Positions 55,276-64,000 of a stretch of 64,000 bases of DNA are shown piece by piece (position 1 is the first letter of the stretch; each line of letters begins with the position of its first letter). Source of the DNA: Lepidostoma basale. Lineage: Eukaryota; Arthropoda; Insecta; Trichoptera; Lepidostomatidae. The translations under genes and the position numbers were made by a program. The notes below the pieces were generated by a model, which did no database searches, was not told the DNA's origin, and saw only the letters and a list, made by a program, of their open reading frames with translations. The stretch lies in contig JAHDVF020000904.1 of NCBI GenBank assembly GCA_022606425.2, forward strand, positions 1 to 64,000, given 5' to 3'.

Positions 55276-55437
55276 TTTTCCAATGATGACTGTGTAAAAC
55301 ATTCGAGAGTGACGAGATGACGAGAATAATATACTCAAATGTGAAAAAAACAATATTACAATTCATAAAAAAACAGTTCACAGTGATCAATTCGTTTGTA
55401 ATCATCTGATAATCATTACAAGTCTTTACAGCCATAA

Positions 55438-55645
55438 TTTACTTAAACAGTTGATGTCGTCCAATACTGGACACAGGCCTTCCCTATTCTTCTCCACACA
55501 CTCATATCTAGCGATATCTGCATCTAGTTCCCCTTGTGTTGGGAATTTCTCATGTGGGGCTCTCTCTTTATTTTTTCACGGGGTCTCCATTCCAATATTC
55601 TTTTAGTCCATCTTCGGTCCCCCAATCCCTGTCTGACAAAGTCTT
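55438..55645 (-). pseudogene. RTE-like LINE 3' terminus
   Basis: The minus strand ends with VEKNREGLCPVLDDIN-like sequence (complement of GATGTCGTCCAATACTGGAC) preceded by IARYECVE, and begins with DFVRQGLGDRRWTKRI. The GLCPVLDD end is typical of RTE-type ORF termini. Too decayed to assign to RTE-c with certainty. Confidence 0.6.
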
Positions 55646-56074
55646 TCAATAATATTGTAACTATAGTCCGCACCTCGGAATCTATTGATGAAACAGTTAG
55701 TTATACACTAATCCCTTACAATTCTTTGACTTCTAATCACCGACTACTTATTAAAAAATGTAATAAATTAGTTCAGTTACAATATCTTTATGAAAAATGT
55801 GTCAAAAAAACTGGAGAACTCGCAAAATGTGTCATACGCACAACCCATTGAGTATTTACCAATCATAGAAAACAAACATAAAAAAATAGATGACTAGAAA
55901 TAAATATGATTAAAAAACTTTATACAAAATCGCTTCCATTGTATCAAGAATAAAACATTCTCTGTCTGACATAAATAATTGGGAGAACGTGTTTTTTCCT
56001 AAAGTTTTGTTTCATTTTATGTGATTAACATATTTCGATTTGTCATGGCTATATCAAATTTCATAACAAACACA
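55646..56074. other. Interval without recognised feature
   Basis: The 105-residue plus ORF 55534-55851 overlaps the LINE remnant at its start and shows no motif downstream. Confidence 0.35.
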
Positions 56075-56302
56075 ACAAACCATCAGTCAAATTCCTCAAA
56101 AGGGTAGGCAGAGCAAATAGAACGCCACACTACAATGTCCAGACACACCTCTCTAGATTCCTCCACATGCATACGGCAAGTCATACACGTATGTCGATTT
56201 TTCCAACTTTTAACCTGGCCGACCTTGAAAATTTTATTCATTTGGTCATACCATGTTTTCTGAGGTCTTCCTCGACTTCGTAATTCATTCATATCGTTTT
56301 TG
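56075..56302 (-). pseudogene. T-family LINE 3' fragment
   Basis: The minus frame 56292-56083 is open: MNELRSRGRPQKTWYDQMNK, IFKVGQVKSWKNRHTCMTCR, MHVEESREVCLDIVVWRSIC, SAYPFEEFD. Tail lost. Confidence 0.8.
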
Positions 56303-57129
56303 ATAATTTATTACATAAAAGTAAATTATAAAAAAAATATTTAATACAATTTGGTAACATTTAAAAAAATACGTTTAATGTTGTCAAGTAATGTACATGT
56401 AATGTGTTAAAGCCACAAACAGAAAAATTAATATACTCGTATATTCTTTGAAATGATCGCTTATATACGAGTACATGATGGTATAGAACATTTAAATTTT
56501 TAAGAAAGTGAGAGTCTTAAATGAGTTTTAGTCTTGAGGCTCTGAGTGCTTTTAAAATATTTAAGTTTGGAATGGAACGTTGAATATGGTAGTTTTAAAA
56601 ACGTCAATAATCTTTACCCATTCTCAGGAGTAACGTCTTCGTTGCTTTTTTTCGTCAATGGGGTCATTTTTTTTATCTATTTATTACTGTTCAGAGAACT
56701 AATATTTATACCTAGATACCAAAGAAACCGTCAGTAGCTTGTGCTATACTGCCTGTATTACCGCCAACACCAATTACCTCCATGTTGCCTTATATTTTTT
56801 TGCGAGATGATATAAACACGATGCTATTCAAACGGACGTACGGAGCGGTGAACACTTGGATAAAAAGTAAAAGTATCGCATTCTAATCGGCCTTCACCTT
56901 TTCGCAGGACCTACATAGTCATAGTTATATATTTATATATGGGTGTATTAAGGAATTGCAAGTATACAGCGCAAGTACGCAACATATACTATATCTACAT
57001 ATGCTGTGATATAATAAAAAAAAAATATCATCATTGTATCACGCATCATGGCCAAGTAACATAATTTTCAATCCGTGCAACTTATTTGGGTAGTTATTTT
57101 CTATAATAATTTAATAAAAATATTGTTCT
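56303..57129. other. AT-rich interval, no recognised feature
   Basis: Nothing supported. 56740-56920 is slightly GC-richer. Confidence 0.4.
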
Positions 57130-57440
57130 ATATTCGCCATACTTTGTGTTGTAATGATGCATTATTTCTCTTTTTTTTTATTACTTTGTATATACAACAC
57201 TTATATCATAAATAAAAAAATTACATAGACATGTTTCGGAAAACCAGTCCTTCTTCAATGATACATATTATAAAGATACATTTTAAAAATATTAATATTT
57301 AAATATTTTAAAAATGCCTTTATAATATGTTTCACTGAAGAAGGACTGGTTGTCCGAAACGTGTCTGTGAACATTATTTTTTTAATATAAGTATTGTAAA
57401 TATAAAGTAAATAAAAAAGAAAAAGATAAATAATAAAATT
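57130..57440. repeat. P-family inverted pair (CTGAAGAAGGACTGG type)
   Basis: The left arm on the minus strand reads TTGAAGAAGGACTGGTTTTC then CGAAACATGTCTATGTAA. The right arm on the plus strand reads CTGAAGAAGGACTGGTTGTC then CGAAACGTGTCTGTGAAC. Both lead outwards into TTTTTT..ATATAAGTATTG and a K/A-rich tail. The loop between tips is about 60 bp. A third relative is at 41165. Confidence 0.7.
57322..57377 (+). ncRNA. Type-I hammerhead ribozyme candidate, complete stem I
   Basis: Core CUGAAGA (57335-57341), stem II GGAC-UGGUU-GUCC with tip loop, GAAA (57356-57359), C-G then G-U making a minimal stem III, and GUC (57363-57365) as cleavage triplet. Stem I pairs CA with UG, GUU with AAC and AUAAU with AUUAU (57322-57334 with 57366-57377), leaving an internal loop and a two-base bulge, the layout expected of type-I hammerheads. 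All invariant core bases are present. Confidence 0.65.
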
Positions 57441-57781
57441 TTGTTTTTTTATTACCTACTTCCACTTATAGTCTTTATTTCGACAGCTTTGAATTTCCAT
57501 CACGAGAATTTAGTAAATTCATAAGATAAGTTATTTTCCTATAAAGAGAAAATGAATAGGTATATGGTATATTTACGCAAGCGCAATACACGCGTATGTA
57601 GATTTTTAGAAAACGTAGATGATATTTTTAACAAGAACCTTATTAATGGTTGCATATTTAAATAATTAAAATTGAAATAAGGATCCAAAAAATATATTAA
57701 TCTGTAAACCTACACATGGTAAAAAAAACTTATAATTCGATTGTTCAATCAGATTTTTATTCAATTTTTTTAATCAGTGTA
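57441..57781. other. P scrap and AT-rich flank of mariner
   Basis: CCTACTTCCACTTATAGTCT and TTATTTCGACAGC at 57454-57486 match the P tail seen inverted at 15065. The rest is AT-rich. TA at 57780-57781 is the left target duplication of mariner. Confidence 0.45.
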
Positions 57782-57812
57782 CGAGGTCTGTTCAAAAAGT
57801 ATCGCGAATTTT
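57782..57812. repeat. mariner terminal inverted repeat (left)
   Basis: Exact reverse complement of 59073-59103. It is the transposase binding and cleavage end, lying 23 bp beyond the transposase stop codon. Confidence 0.95.
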
Positions 57813-57835
57813 ATATTTTTTCAAAAAGTATTTAT

Positions 57836-58897
57836 TTATTCATGAATATCTATTTTGTCCCCTTCAAAGTAATTCCCCTCGGATATAATACATTTATGCC
57901 AACGTTTTTTCCAATCCTCGAAGCACTTAAAAAAATCATTTTTTGTGATCTTGTTCAGCTCCTCCTTCGATGCCGTCTTTATCTCCTCAATCGTGGCGTA
58001 GCGTCGTCCTTTCATGGGCCTCTTCAGTTTTGGAAACAGGAAAAAGTCACAGGGGGCCAGGTCTGGGGAATACAGTGGCTGCGGCACCATTACTGTGTTG
58101 TTTTTGGCCAAATATTCGCGCACAAGCAACGATGTGTGAGCAGGGGCGTTATCATGGTGCAAAAGCCAGTTTTTGTTCTTCCACAAATCCGGGCGTTTCT
58201 GGCGGATTGCTTCGCGCAAATTGCGCATAACTTGCAGGTAATATTCCTTATTGACCGTACTACCCTGTGGTAAGAACTCATGATGCACCACGCCCCTGCA
58301 ATCGAAGAAAACTGTGAGCAAAACCTTCACGTTCGACCGAACTTGGCGCGCTTTTTTTGGTCTTGGCTCATGCGGCAGCTTCCATTGGGATGATTGAGCT
58401 TTGGTTTCCACGTCATAACCATAAACCCATGATTCGTCACCAGTTATGACCCTCTGGAGCACATTTGGGTCGTCACGGACCGAGTCCAACATCTCCTGAG
58501 CAATGTTAACGCGATGCTGTTTTTGGTCGAAATTGAGCAATTTTGGCACGAATTTCGCGGCGACCCGACTCATGCCCAAATCATTGGTTAAAATCGAATG
58601 GCACGAGCCAATCGATATGTTTAGGTCCTCAGCAACTTCTCTAACGGTGATTCGACGATTGGCTAATACTATTTTCTTCACTTTATCAATGTTTTCGTCT
58701 GTTGTTGACGTGCTCGGGCGTCCGGCACGCTCTTCGTCGTTCATATCTTCTCGGCCCTCTGAGAACATTTTGTACCACCGATAAACGTTGCTTTGGTCCA
58801 AGGTAGCTTCACCATATGCCACAGTCAACATTCGAAATGCGTCCGCGCACTTTATTTTGTTTTTCACACAAAATTTGATACAGATTCTTTGATCCAT
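57836..58897 (-). CDS. mariner transposase, intact (353 aa)
   Basis: Cut-and-paste transposase that binds the terminal repeats and inserts at TA dinucleotides in the nucleus. I choose the Met at 58897 (MDQRICIKFCVKN), giving 353 residues, the usual mariner length; an upstream in-frame Met at 58942 would add 15 hydrophobic, family-atypical residues. The N-terminal half has paired helix-turn-helix DNA-binding segments (residues about 5-110: DQSNVYRWYKMFSEGRED and ITVREVAEDLNISIGSCHSI), joined by the GRP linker (ERAGRPSTS). The catalytic domain has ITGDESWVYGYD (D154), LLHHDNAPAH (D249) and YSPDLAPCDFFLFPKL (D284), with 34 residues between the last two (DD34D); D249 and D284 fall at the positions known for Mos1. 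No stop, frameshift or missing catalytic residue is visible. Subfamily not determined. Confidence 0.96.
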   Translation of the reverse strand: MDQRICIKFCVKNKIKCADAFRMLTVAYGEATLDQSNVYRWYKMFSEGREDMNDEERAGRPSTSTTDENIDKVKKIVLANRRITVREVAEDLNISIGSCHSILTNDLGMSRVAAKFVPKLLNFDQKQHRVNIAQEMLDSVRDDPNVLQRVITGDESWVYGYDVETKAQSSQWKLPHEPRPKKARQVRSNVKVLLTVFFDCRGVVHHEFLPQGSTVNKEYYLQVMRNLREAIRQKRPDLWKNKNWLLHHDNAPAHTSLLVREYLAKNNTVMVPQPLYSPDLAPCDFFLFPKLKRPMKGRRYATIEEIKTASKEELNKITKNDFFKCFEDWKKRWHKCIISEGNYFEGDKIDIHE

Positions 58898-59072
58898 TTT
58901 TTGGAATAGGCAAAAATCGAAGACGAGCCAAAACACATCCAAGCAAAACAGCTGTCAAAAATTAACTAAACATTCAAAATGGCCGACCTTGTCAGCATAA
59001 GTAAGGGACATGAGTACCAACATAACGCTACAAAAAAATCAAAAATCAAATATACGTAGCCAGCGGAAATTC

Positions 59073-59103
59073 AAAATTCGCGATACTTTTTGAACAGACC
59101 TCG
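59073..59103. repeat. mariner terminal inverted repeat (right)
   Basis: Exact reverse complement of 57782-57812, upstream of the transposase start. The 175 bp between it and the start codon presumably hold the promoter; no TATA box is obvious. Confidence 0.95.
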
Positions 59104-59224
59104 TATATGTACACTATTTATTGTGATATGTGCACAATCTATATAAAATGTTAAATAAGGTTATAATGTGTATATAATATCGAAGAAAACATCCGATTAC
59201 ATAAGTATTATTAATTTATGATAT

Positions 59225-59575
59225 ATGTGAGAGACATCAGTTTTGGCAACTAGCAATATGTTAATAGCGGTAGCCTTTCATATTGCGTTAATTAAGATCT
59301 TCTGCTTAGTGGTTAATGCAATCTTAATAGATGGCACTAGTGTAGATTGAACTAAAAAATGTGAAGTGTGGTGCAACATATACCATATACATCTTCCAAA
59401 AATTTGTCAGACATGGTGGTCGTAAGAAGGGGGGAATGGGGCATGTTGTATTACATAAAGCGTGCGATAAACCAAACCAATGACATGTCATAAGTCCTGT
59501 GAACGCATCGACCACCATATTCTGTTTCCAATTTGCATCTTCGTCTCTATTGAGATACAATTAATCCTTGAAATA
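59225..59575 (+). repeat. U repeat
   Basis: GCGGTAGCCTTTCATATTGC, AATAGATGGCACTAGTGTAG, TGTCAGACATGGTGGTCGTA, GCATGTTGTATTACATAAAG, AACGCATCGACCACCATATT and CTTCGTCTCTATTGAGATAC, in the same order as 17690. It extends slightly further 5' than units A and B, like the inverted copy at 50913. Confidence 0.7.
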
Positions 59576-59599
59576 AGTTTTGTTCAATATTCGCCATAA

Positions 59600-60030
59600 C
59601 TGTGTGTTGGGGATTCACTGAACAATGTTTATGTTTTAAGCATTGTACACAACACTAACTTTATTGAAAAATAAAAATTTAAAAACAAACATTATTTAGG
59701 CACAGATGCCCTTCATCAGTGATATAAATATTACATATATATATATTTTTTTCATGAATGCGGTCAGTTTTGACAGATATTAAAACAATTTATTTCGGAA
59801 CGTTTGTAGTTTTGTTATTACATACGAGTATATTTACAATAAATTTAAAATAATAATTAATAAGTTCTTTTTTGGGTCTCAGTATTAATCTTACAATAGT
59901 AAAACATATTCATAATATTTATATCACTGATGAAAGGCTTTTGTTTCCGAAACATGATTGTTTTTTAATTTTTATTTTATTAATAAAATTGGTGTTGTGT
60001 ACAAAGAATCATTGTTTAATAAGTTTTGCT
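59600..60030. repeat. P-family inverted pair (TATCACTGATGAAGG type)
   Basis: The minus arm reads TATCACTGATGAAGGGCATC then TGTGCCTAAATAATG. The plus arm reads TATCACTGATGAAAGGCTTT then TGTTTCCGAAACATGATTG. Both continue into AATAAA-rich tails and TGTTGTGTACAA. CUGAUGA is perfect in both; the plus arm lacks U16.1 (ACAUGA for ACAUGU) and the minus arm lost the GAAA box. Confidence 0.6.
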
Positions 60031-61129
60031 TTTCTAGAACGTTGCCGTGCTATGGCATATTAATAAAATATTTGGTAAGGAAGAACAAGAAGAAGAACCT
60101 TGAGAGGTGATACATATCATACCAATATAATATATTCTAATTCAACTTAAAACAATTCGTCAATATCAAAGACTTCTTTTAAAGTTTAACATCATTCTGT
60201 TTGACAACGAGCCAACCCCAAATAAGGGGAAATGAAAATAACAATTAAAACTAATGATGGTGTTTGAAAAATAAATAATGTTCATTAATTTTGCATAATT
60301 TTCTAAAATTGAATTATTTTCAAAGTGTTTGTTTGTTTTCTTCTACTAATTACGACAAGTGCTCCTTAGGGTATTTATTTAGGTTAAAAATACGTTTATT
60401 TTTTTCTTCAATATAAACGAAAAACTCGTAGGTAGATCTTTGTAATATTCATGTATTTAATTACGAAACACGCACCAATTTTTTTTAAATAGAAGTGTTA
60501 CGTAAAGGTTATTATAATTTACATGGGTGCATAACACTTGGAGCTAATTAATAAAGGTGTACCCTTTTGCTAACATATCCAAAGGAAAACGTACCTGAGT
60601 AATTATGGTTATAACATATCTAAATATCAAAACTGCATGCTTTATTAATATGTAATTTCGACACTTAACTTTATTATATCATAACTTCGTCAAAGTTTTT
60701 GTGCTCTGTGCTAGTAAATTCTTAGCATCAGAGAGGCAAATATTAAGGTTCTCAATATAATAAAATTTAAAAAAATGTGGATTTAAGATTTAACTTAAAA
60801 ATGTTTAAGTAAGAATGGCGAATATCTTACGTTAGAATTTTTCCGATAACTTAAGATTATATAAGTCAAACAGATTGCCAGCATTTATGTAGGGAGAATC
60901 AAATAAATTAAATCAACAAAATTAAAAAGAAAAAGTTATTTTCCATTTTTTATAATGAAATTGTTTGATTTGTTTTCTATTCATTCATGTGAATGCATAC
61001 TTTAAATAGATAATATCTTACTTTTCTCATTAGGCTTACGTAATAAATTTTTTGTTATGAAAAGGTGAAAATATATTATAGCATAACAAAATAAGTTATT
61101 AACGGAAATAGTACTTTTGGCACCCACCT
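60031..61129. other. AT-rich interval, no recognised feature
   Basis: Nothing supported. Confidence 0.4.
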
Positions 61130-61275
61130 TTATCCATCATCATCATCGCCGTCTGTCATCCACTGCTGAATGTAGGCCTCTCCCAAAGCACGCCACCGCC
61201 CTCTATCCATTGCCGCTCCCATCCATCCATGTCCAGCAATCCTCTTCAGATCGTCGGTCCAGCGGGCAGACAACC
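61130..61275 (-). pseudogene. RTE-type LINE 3' terminus
   Basis: The minus strand reads ARWTDDLKRIAGHGWMGAAM, DRGRWRALGEAYIQQWMTDG, DDDD, the RWTDDLxxxAG..W..AxDRxxWRxLGEAYxQQW end of RTE-type ORF2, with a (GAT)n tail at 61136-61146. It is GC-richer than its surroundings and open over the surviving 48 codons, suggesting a young insertion. Confidence 0.85.
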
Positions 61276-61506
61276 AAAAAGTAAAAAATATATTACATTA
61301 TTTGGTTGATTAATTTGTTGACGATTTATATACAACGTCCATTATTAACACCAGTAAAGCCTTTATAAGTAAACTATGTCCAAGAATTCATCGGTCTTTA
61401 ACAGCTAACGTTGGGTTTTCAACCCAAAAAAAAAAACGATTTTTCAAATTTATTAAATTTACATACGTACAATATTGTAGAATCAAAAGAATTCTGAGTC
61501 TTCTAA

Positions 61507-61549
61507 CACCCTGATGATGGAGGCCGCAAGGGCCTCCGAAACGTTGGTG
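61507..61549 (+). ncRNA. Hammerhead ribozyme candidate with perfect core
   Basis: CUGAUGA (61511-61517), stem II GGAGGCC-GCAAG-GGCCUCC (7 bp, perfect), GAAA (61538-61541), C-G minimal stem III (61542-61543), U16.1 and U17 (61544-61545), and stem I CACC (61507-61510) with GGUG (61546-61549). Every invariant hammerhead position is satisfied. The two-base-pair stem III has no loop, so a dimeric form is likelier. AT-rich flanks give no clear element boundaries. Confidence 0.65.
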
Positions 61550-61559
61550 GAGCTTGACG

Positions 61560-61994
61560 AGAGGGAACACGGTTTCACCCCGAAAAATATTTCTGTAAAA
61601 GAATTCTTGTTAAATTATTTTTTTGTTAAAATGTTTAACCTTTTATGACATTGTTGAAATAATATGCTTAGAGATTCTAGGTACTTTTTTTATCTATATT
61701 TATTTAAGAGGAATATTAGATATTTTGGAATACTATATTGTTGGGTTTTATTGTACTTCAAGAAAGATATGTTGCTTACCGTTTCTTGAACAATGATGTA
61801 AAACTCCATATTAATTAATGAATAACAAAAAACTTCTATAAACTTAAAATTTAACCTCTATAAAGCGTATCCTTCAAACTATTTAATGCGGAATATACAG
61901 ATTATGTTTAAATGTCAACTTCCAATACTTCCAATGGTTTAAACAAATAGTGTTGAATGGTTTTGACTTATGTATCACACAATCTCCAGACTGA
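61560..61994. other. AT-rich interval with a P scrap
   Basis: ATGATGTAAAACTCCATATT followed by AATTAATGAA at 61793-61822 is the complement of the outer P tail seen at 48330 and 50020. No gene. Confidence 0.4.
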
Positions 61995-62225
61995 GTAGAA
62001 ATATACTTAGAAAATTTAAAATAACTTTGTTTAATACACAAAACATTTTTTTAAAAACATTAAAATACGGCATGTTACGGAGGATACCTCCATCTTGAGG
62101 TTTAAATTTTTTTTTTTACACCTAAAGATGGAGGTATCCTCCGAAACATGTCGTGTTTTTTTAAATATTTTGTGGATTAAACAAAGTTATTTTCAATTCC
62201 CTTTGTATATTGCTATGGAATTCTA
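61995..62225. repeat. P-family inverted pair (GATGGAGGTATCCTCC type)
   Basis: The left arm (minus) is TCAAGATGGAGGTATCCTCC then GTAACATGCCGTA. The right arm (plus) is CTAAAGATGGAGGTATCCTC then CGAAACATGTCGTGT. Stem I on the right arm pairs ACAC (62118-62121) with GUGU (62153-62156). One core base is changed (CUAAAGA). The outer end contains GGAATTCTACAGTGTTAATG. Confidence 0.6.
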
Positions 62226-62291
62226 CAGTGTTAATGCTTTAGCGTCCAATAAAATGAGTAGAAATAGCTCGTTAGTATTAATAAAGAATCG

Positions 62292-62372
62292 GGTTCGTGG
62301 ACAGGCTTTAACCCATATCCCCCTAGATCAGGAGGACAGCGCTCTGCACCATAGACCACCACCAAACTGATA
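62292..62372 (-). mobile_element. SINE2 head, truncated
   Basis: The minus strand reads TTTGGTGGTGGTCTATGGTG then GGGATATGGGTTAAAGCCTG: an A box (TGGTCTATGGTG) and a B box (GGTTAAAGCC, one change). The body after the B box is absent. Confidence 0.65.
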
Positions 62373-63309
62373 ATATAAATGTAAATGTTCGAACAACAAT
62401 CTGTACTTTATTTTGAAAGATATAATTAATCATATTTTTTTTAAACATTTATTTTTTAAACAACAAGAAGAAGAAGTTGTAAAATTTTCGACGTACATTT
62501 GTCAAATTTCAGTATTAAATCATAAAGATTACGTTTTTAGTGATATGTTCTAAGCTTAGGAGATTTTCATTCTATATATATACTGGTAGACATATTACAA
62601 TAATATTTTGAATATATTATTCTTAAATAGGTCTCACAGAATAGAGCATTCTGTGGTGGGCGGAGTGTGACGGTTGAAATTGTTATAAATTTCAAACGAG
62701 ATAATAATCCGCACAAAGAATCGAATTAGAGAAAGTGAATTGGCGCCATTGAGCGGGAAACATATTCCGATTTCAATATGATTCATCTCCCGAAGAATAA
62801 TTACGTAACACGAACAATGGAGTCATGAACATAGAATGAAAATAATCAATAATTCAAATATCTTAATTACCCATCGTAATTGTAAAAGAGTACTTGCATA
62901 ATTATATCATTATTTTAATTTTATGGCATACCTAAATGCTTTAGTGATTTTTAATTTGTATGAACTATGTTATATGTGTGACCATCAGGGAATTATTTTA
63001 TAATGTATTCAAAGTTTATTTTCACCTTCACTTTGTGTTGTGGATTCATATTTGAATAAATATAATTACGCTCTGTATTTTCACAAAAGAGGTGTTGTGA
63101 AAACATAAAGGATAATTCGAAATATTTTTATTTTTATTATTAAGAAAACACGACTTTAATTTATGTAAGATTAAATATAATAATAAATTGATGTTGGATG
63201 CTGTTCGAACGGATTTTTTTTTATCTCTGATGACATTATTGGGGGCATGTTTGATTACAAACAAGATCTTGGTGAAATAAAATTATTTAATAGTAGGCAA
63301 AAATGGTAG
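62373..63309. other. AT-rich interval, no recognised gene
   Basis: 62635-62775 is GC-richer with AGAGCATTCTGTGGTGGGCG. No assignment. Confidence 0.4.
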
Positions 63310-63690
63310 GATGAAATTTGTGTACGATAGAGTGTCGAATGAAAATATAAGAAGTGAATGCGGTGCGAATGATGGTGTTATGAACAAAAGAATGAAAGGA
63401 TCATTAAGATGGTTTGGACATATGGAGAGAATGAATGAAGAAATAATGGTAAAAAAATTATATGTTAACGATGTAAATGGAACCAGAAATTGAGGAAGGC
63501 CGAGGAAAACGTCACACGATCAAATAAATCAAATATTGAATGTCGGCCATGTGAGGAGTCAGAGATATCGACGCGCGTGCATGATACGATGTATGAATGT
63601 TGAGGAATCGAGACAAATATGTCAGGAAAGAAATGTGTAGTAGTCTATTCGTTCTGCCTACCCCTTCGGCGAGACGGCGTGATGGTTATT
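63310..63690 (+). pseudogene. T-family LINE 3' fragment
   Basis: KFVYDRVSNENIRSECGAND, GVMNKRMKGSLRWFGHMERM, NEEIMVKKLYVNDVNGTRN then a stop in place of R, followed by GRPRKTSHDQINQILNVGHV, RRACMIRCMNVEESRQICQE and SAYPFGETA at GGCGTGATGG. The TTAG tail is reduced to TTATTTAG. It is close to the family consensus except for the stop at 63491. Confidence 0.85.
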
Positions 63691-64000
63691 TAGTGAGGTT
63701 TTTTCAAAAAATTTGGAATTTCATTAGAAATTCAATAAACATTTTTCATACTATCCTCTATTAATATTAAATCAGCGTTTAATTAAGTAATAAAAATAAA
63801 CGATAATAAAAAAATCGTTTTTTTAATATAAAGATTGAAATGTTATAAATGATAAAAAAGTTGCATATGAGATATAGGCAATTTTAATCAACAAAATCTT
63901 GTTTTATGTCAAGGTATTCAACGAAATGTTATGTATGTATCTTCTCATCAATGGATACTATCTAAAATGATGAAATTCAAGACGCTTTTATAAAAGGAGA
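63691..64000. other. AT-rich window end, no recognised feature
   Basis: Nothing supported. Confidence 0.4.

Larger units (their letters stand above)
57782..59103 (-). mobile_element. Complete mariner (Tc1/mariner, DD34D) transposon
   Basis: 1322 bp bounded by 31-bp perfect inverted repeats (57782-57812 and 59073-59103, starting CGAGGTCTGTTCAAAAAG) and flanked by TA on both sides (57780-57781, 59104-59105), the duplication typical of the superfamily. It contains one uninterrupted transposase gene on the minus strand. Identical repeats and an intact ORF indicate recent insertion and possible autonomy. Confidence 0.97.

Noticed and set aside
57716..58273. 185-residue plus ORF over the mariner
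   Set aside because: Antisense shadow of the transposase gene, as are the plus ORFs at 57970-58230 and 58503-58784.

Overview
This is a window of AT-rich eukaryotic nuclear DNA, most likely from an insect and plausibly a lepidopteran. The evidence is the density of 5'-truncated non-LTR retrotransposons, tRNA-derived SINEs, MITEs and one mariner, with no operons or long host ORFs. I found no host gene, rRNA, true tRNA or CRISPR array. The only intact gene is a mariner transposase at 57836-58897 (minus), inside a complete 1.32 kb element with perfect 31-bp inverted repeats and TA target duplications. Everything else recognisable is mobile-element debris.

Family names used below are local labels. 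T: a LINE whose C-terminal RT-adjacent ORF ends in GRPRKTW..ACMTRCMNVEE..SAYP and whose 3' end is a (TTAG)n tail (about 20 copies, both strands). S: a short non-coding element whose last roughly 55 bp equal the T 3' end, so probably a SINE-like dependant of T. J: a jockey/CR1-type LINE with a (TGATT)n tail. RTE-a, -b, -c, -d: further LINE 3' fragments of RTE-like type. SINE1 and SINE2: two tRNA-derived SINEs with visible A and B boxes. U: an unclassified repeat of about 330 bp. P: elements carrying hammerhead-ribozyme-like hairpins, often as head-to-head inverted pairs. Their form suggests Penelope-like elements or retrozymes, but no matching RT ORF is present.

Layout: 1-12450 holds scattered J, T, RTE, SINE1, S and P fragments. 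12451-23961 is a direct segmental duplication (unit A 12451-18146, unit B 18810-23961) separated by about 660 bp. Comparing the units gives empty sites for one S and one T insertion in unit B, and exposes a 1302-bp deletion at a TAGT microhomology. A 220-bp hAT-like MITE with an 8-bp target duplication sits at the right end of unit A. 23962-57100 is a mosaic of the same families plus two palindromic MITEs, a roughly 540-bp TA/TATG microsatellite and short tandem duplications. 57130-62400 holds the mariner and the best hammerhead candidates. The window ends with another T copy.

The two most interesting signals are (1) a set of type-I hammerhead ribozyme motifs with minimal palindromic stem III, several with intact cores and one with a well paired stem I, and (2) the T/S partnership, in which two different elements with the same 3' end both inserted after the local duplication. 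No unprecedented protein system was seen.
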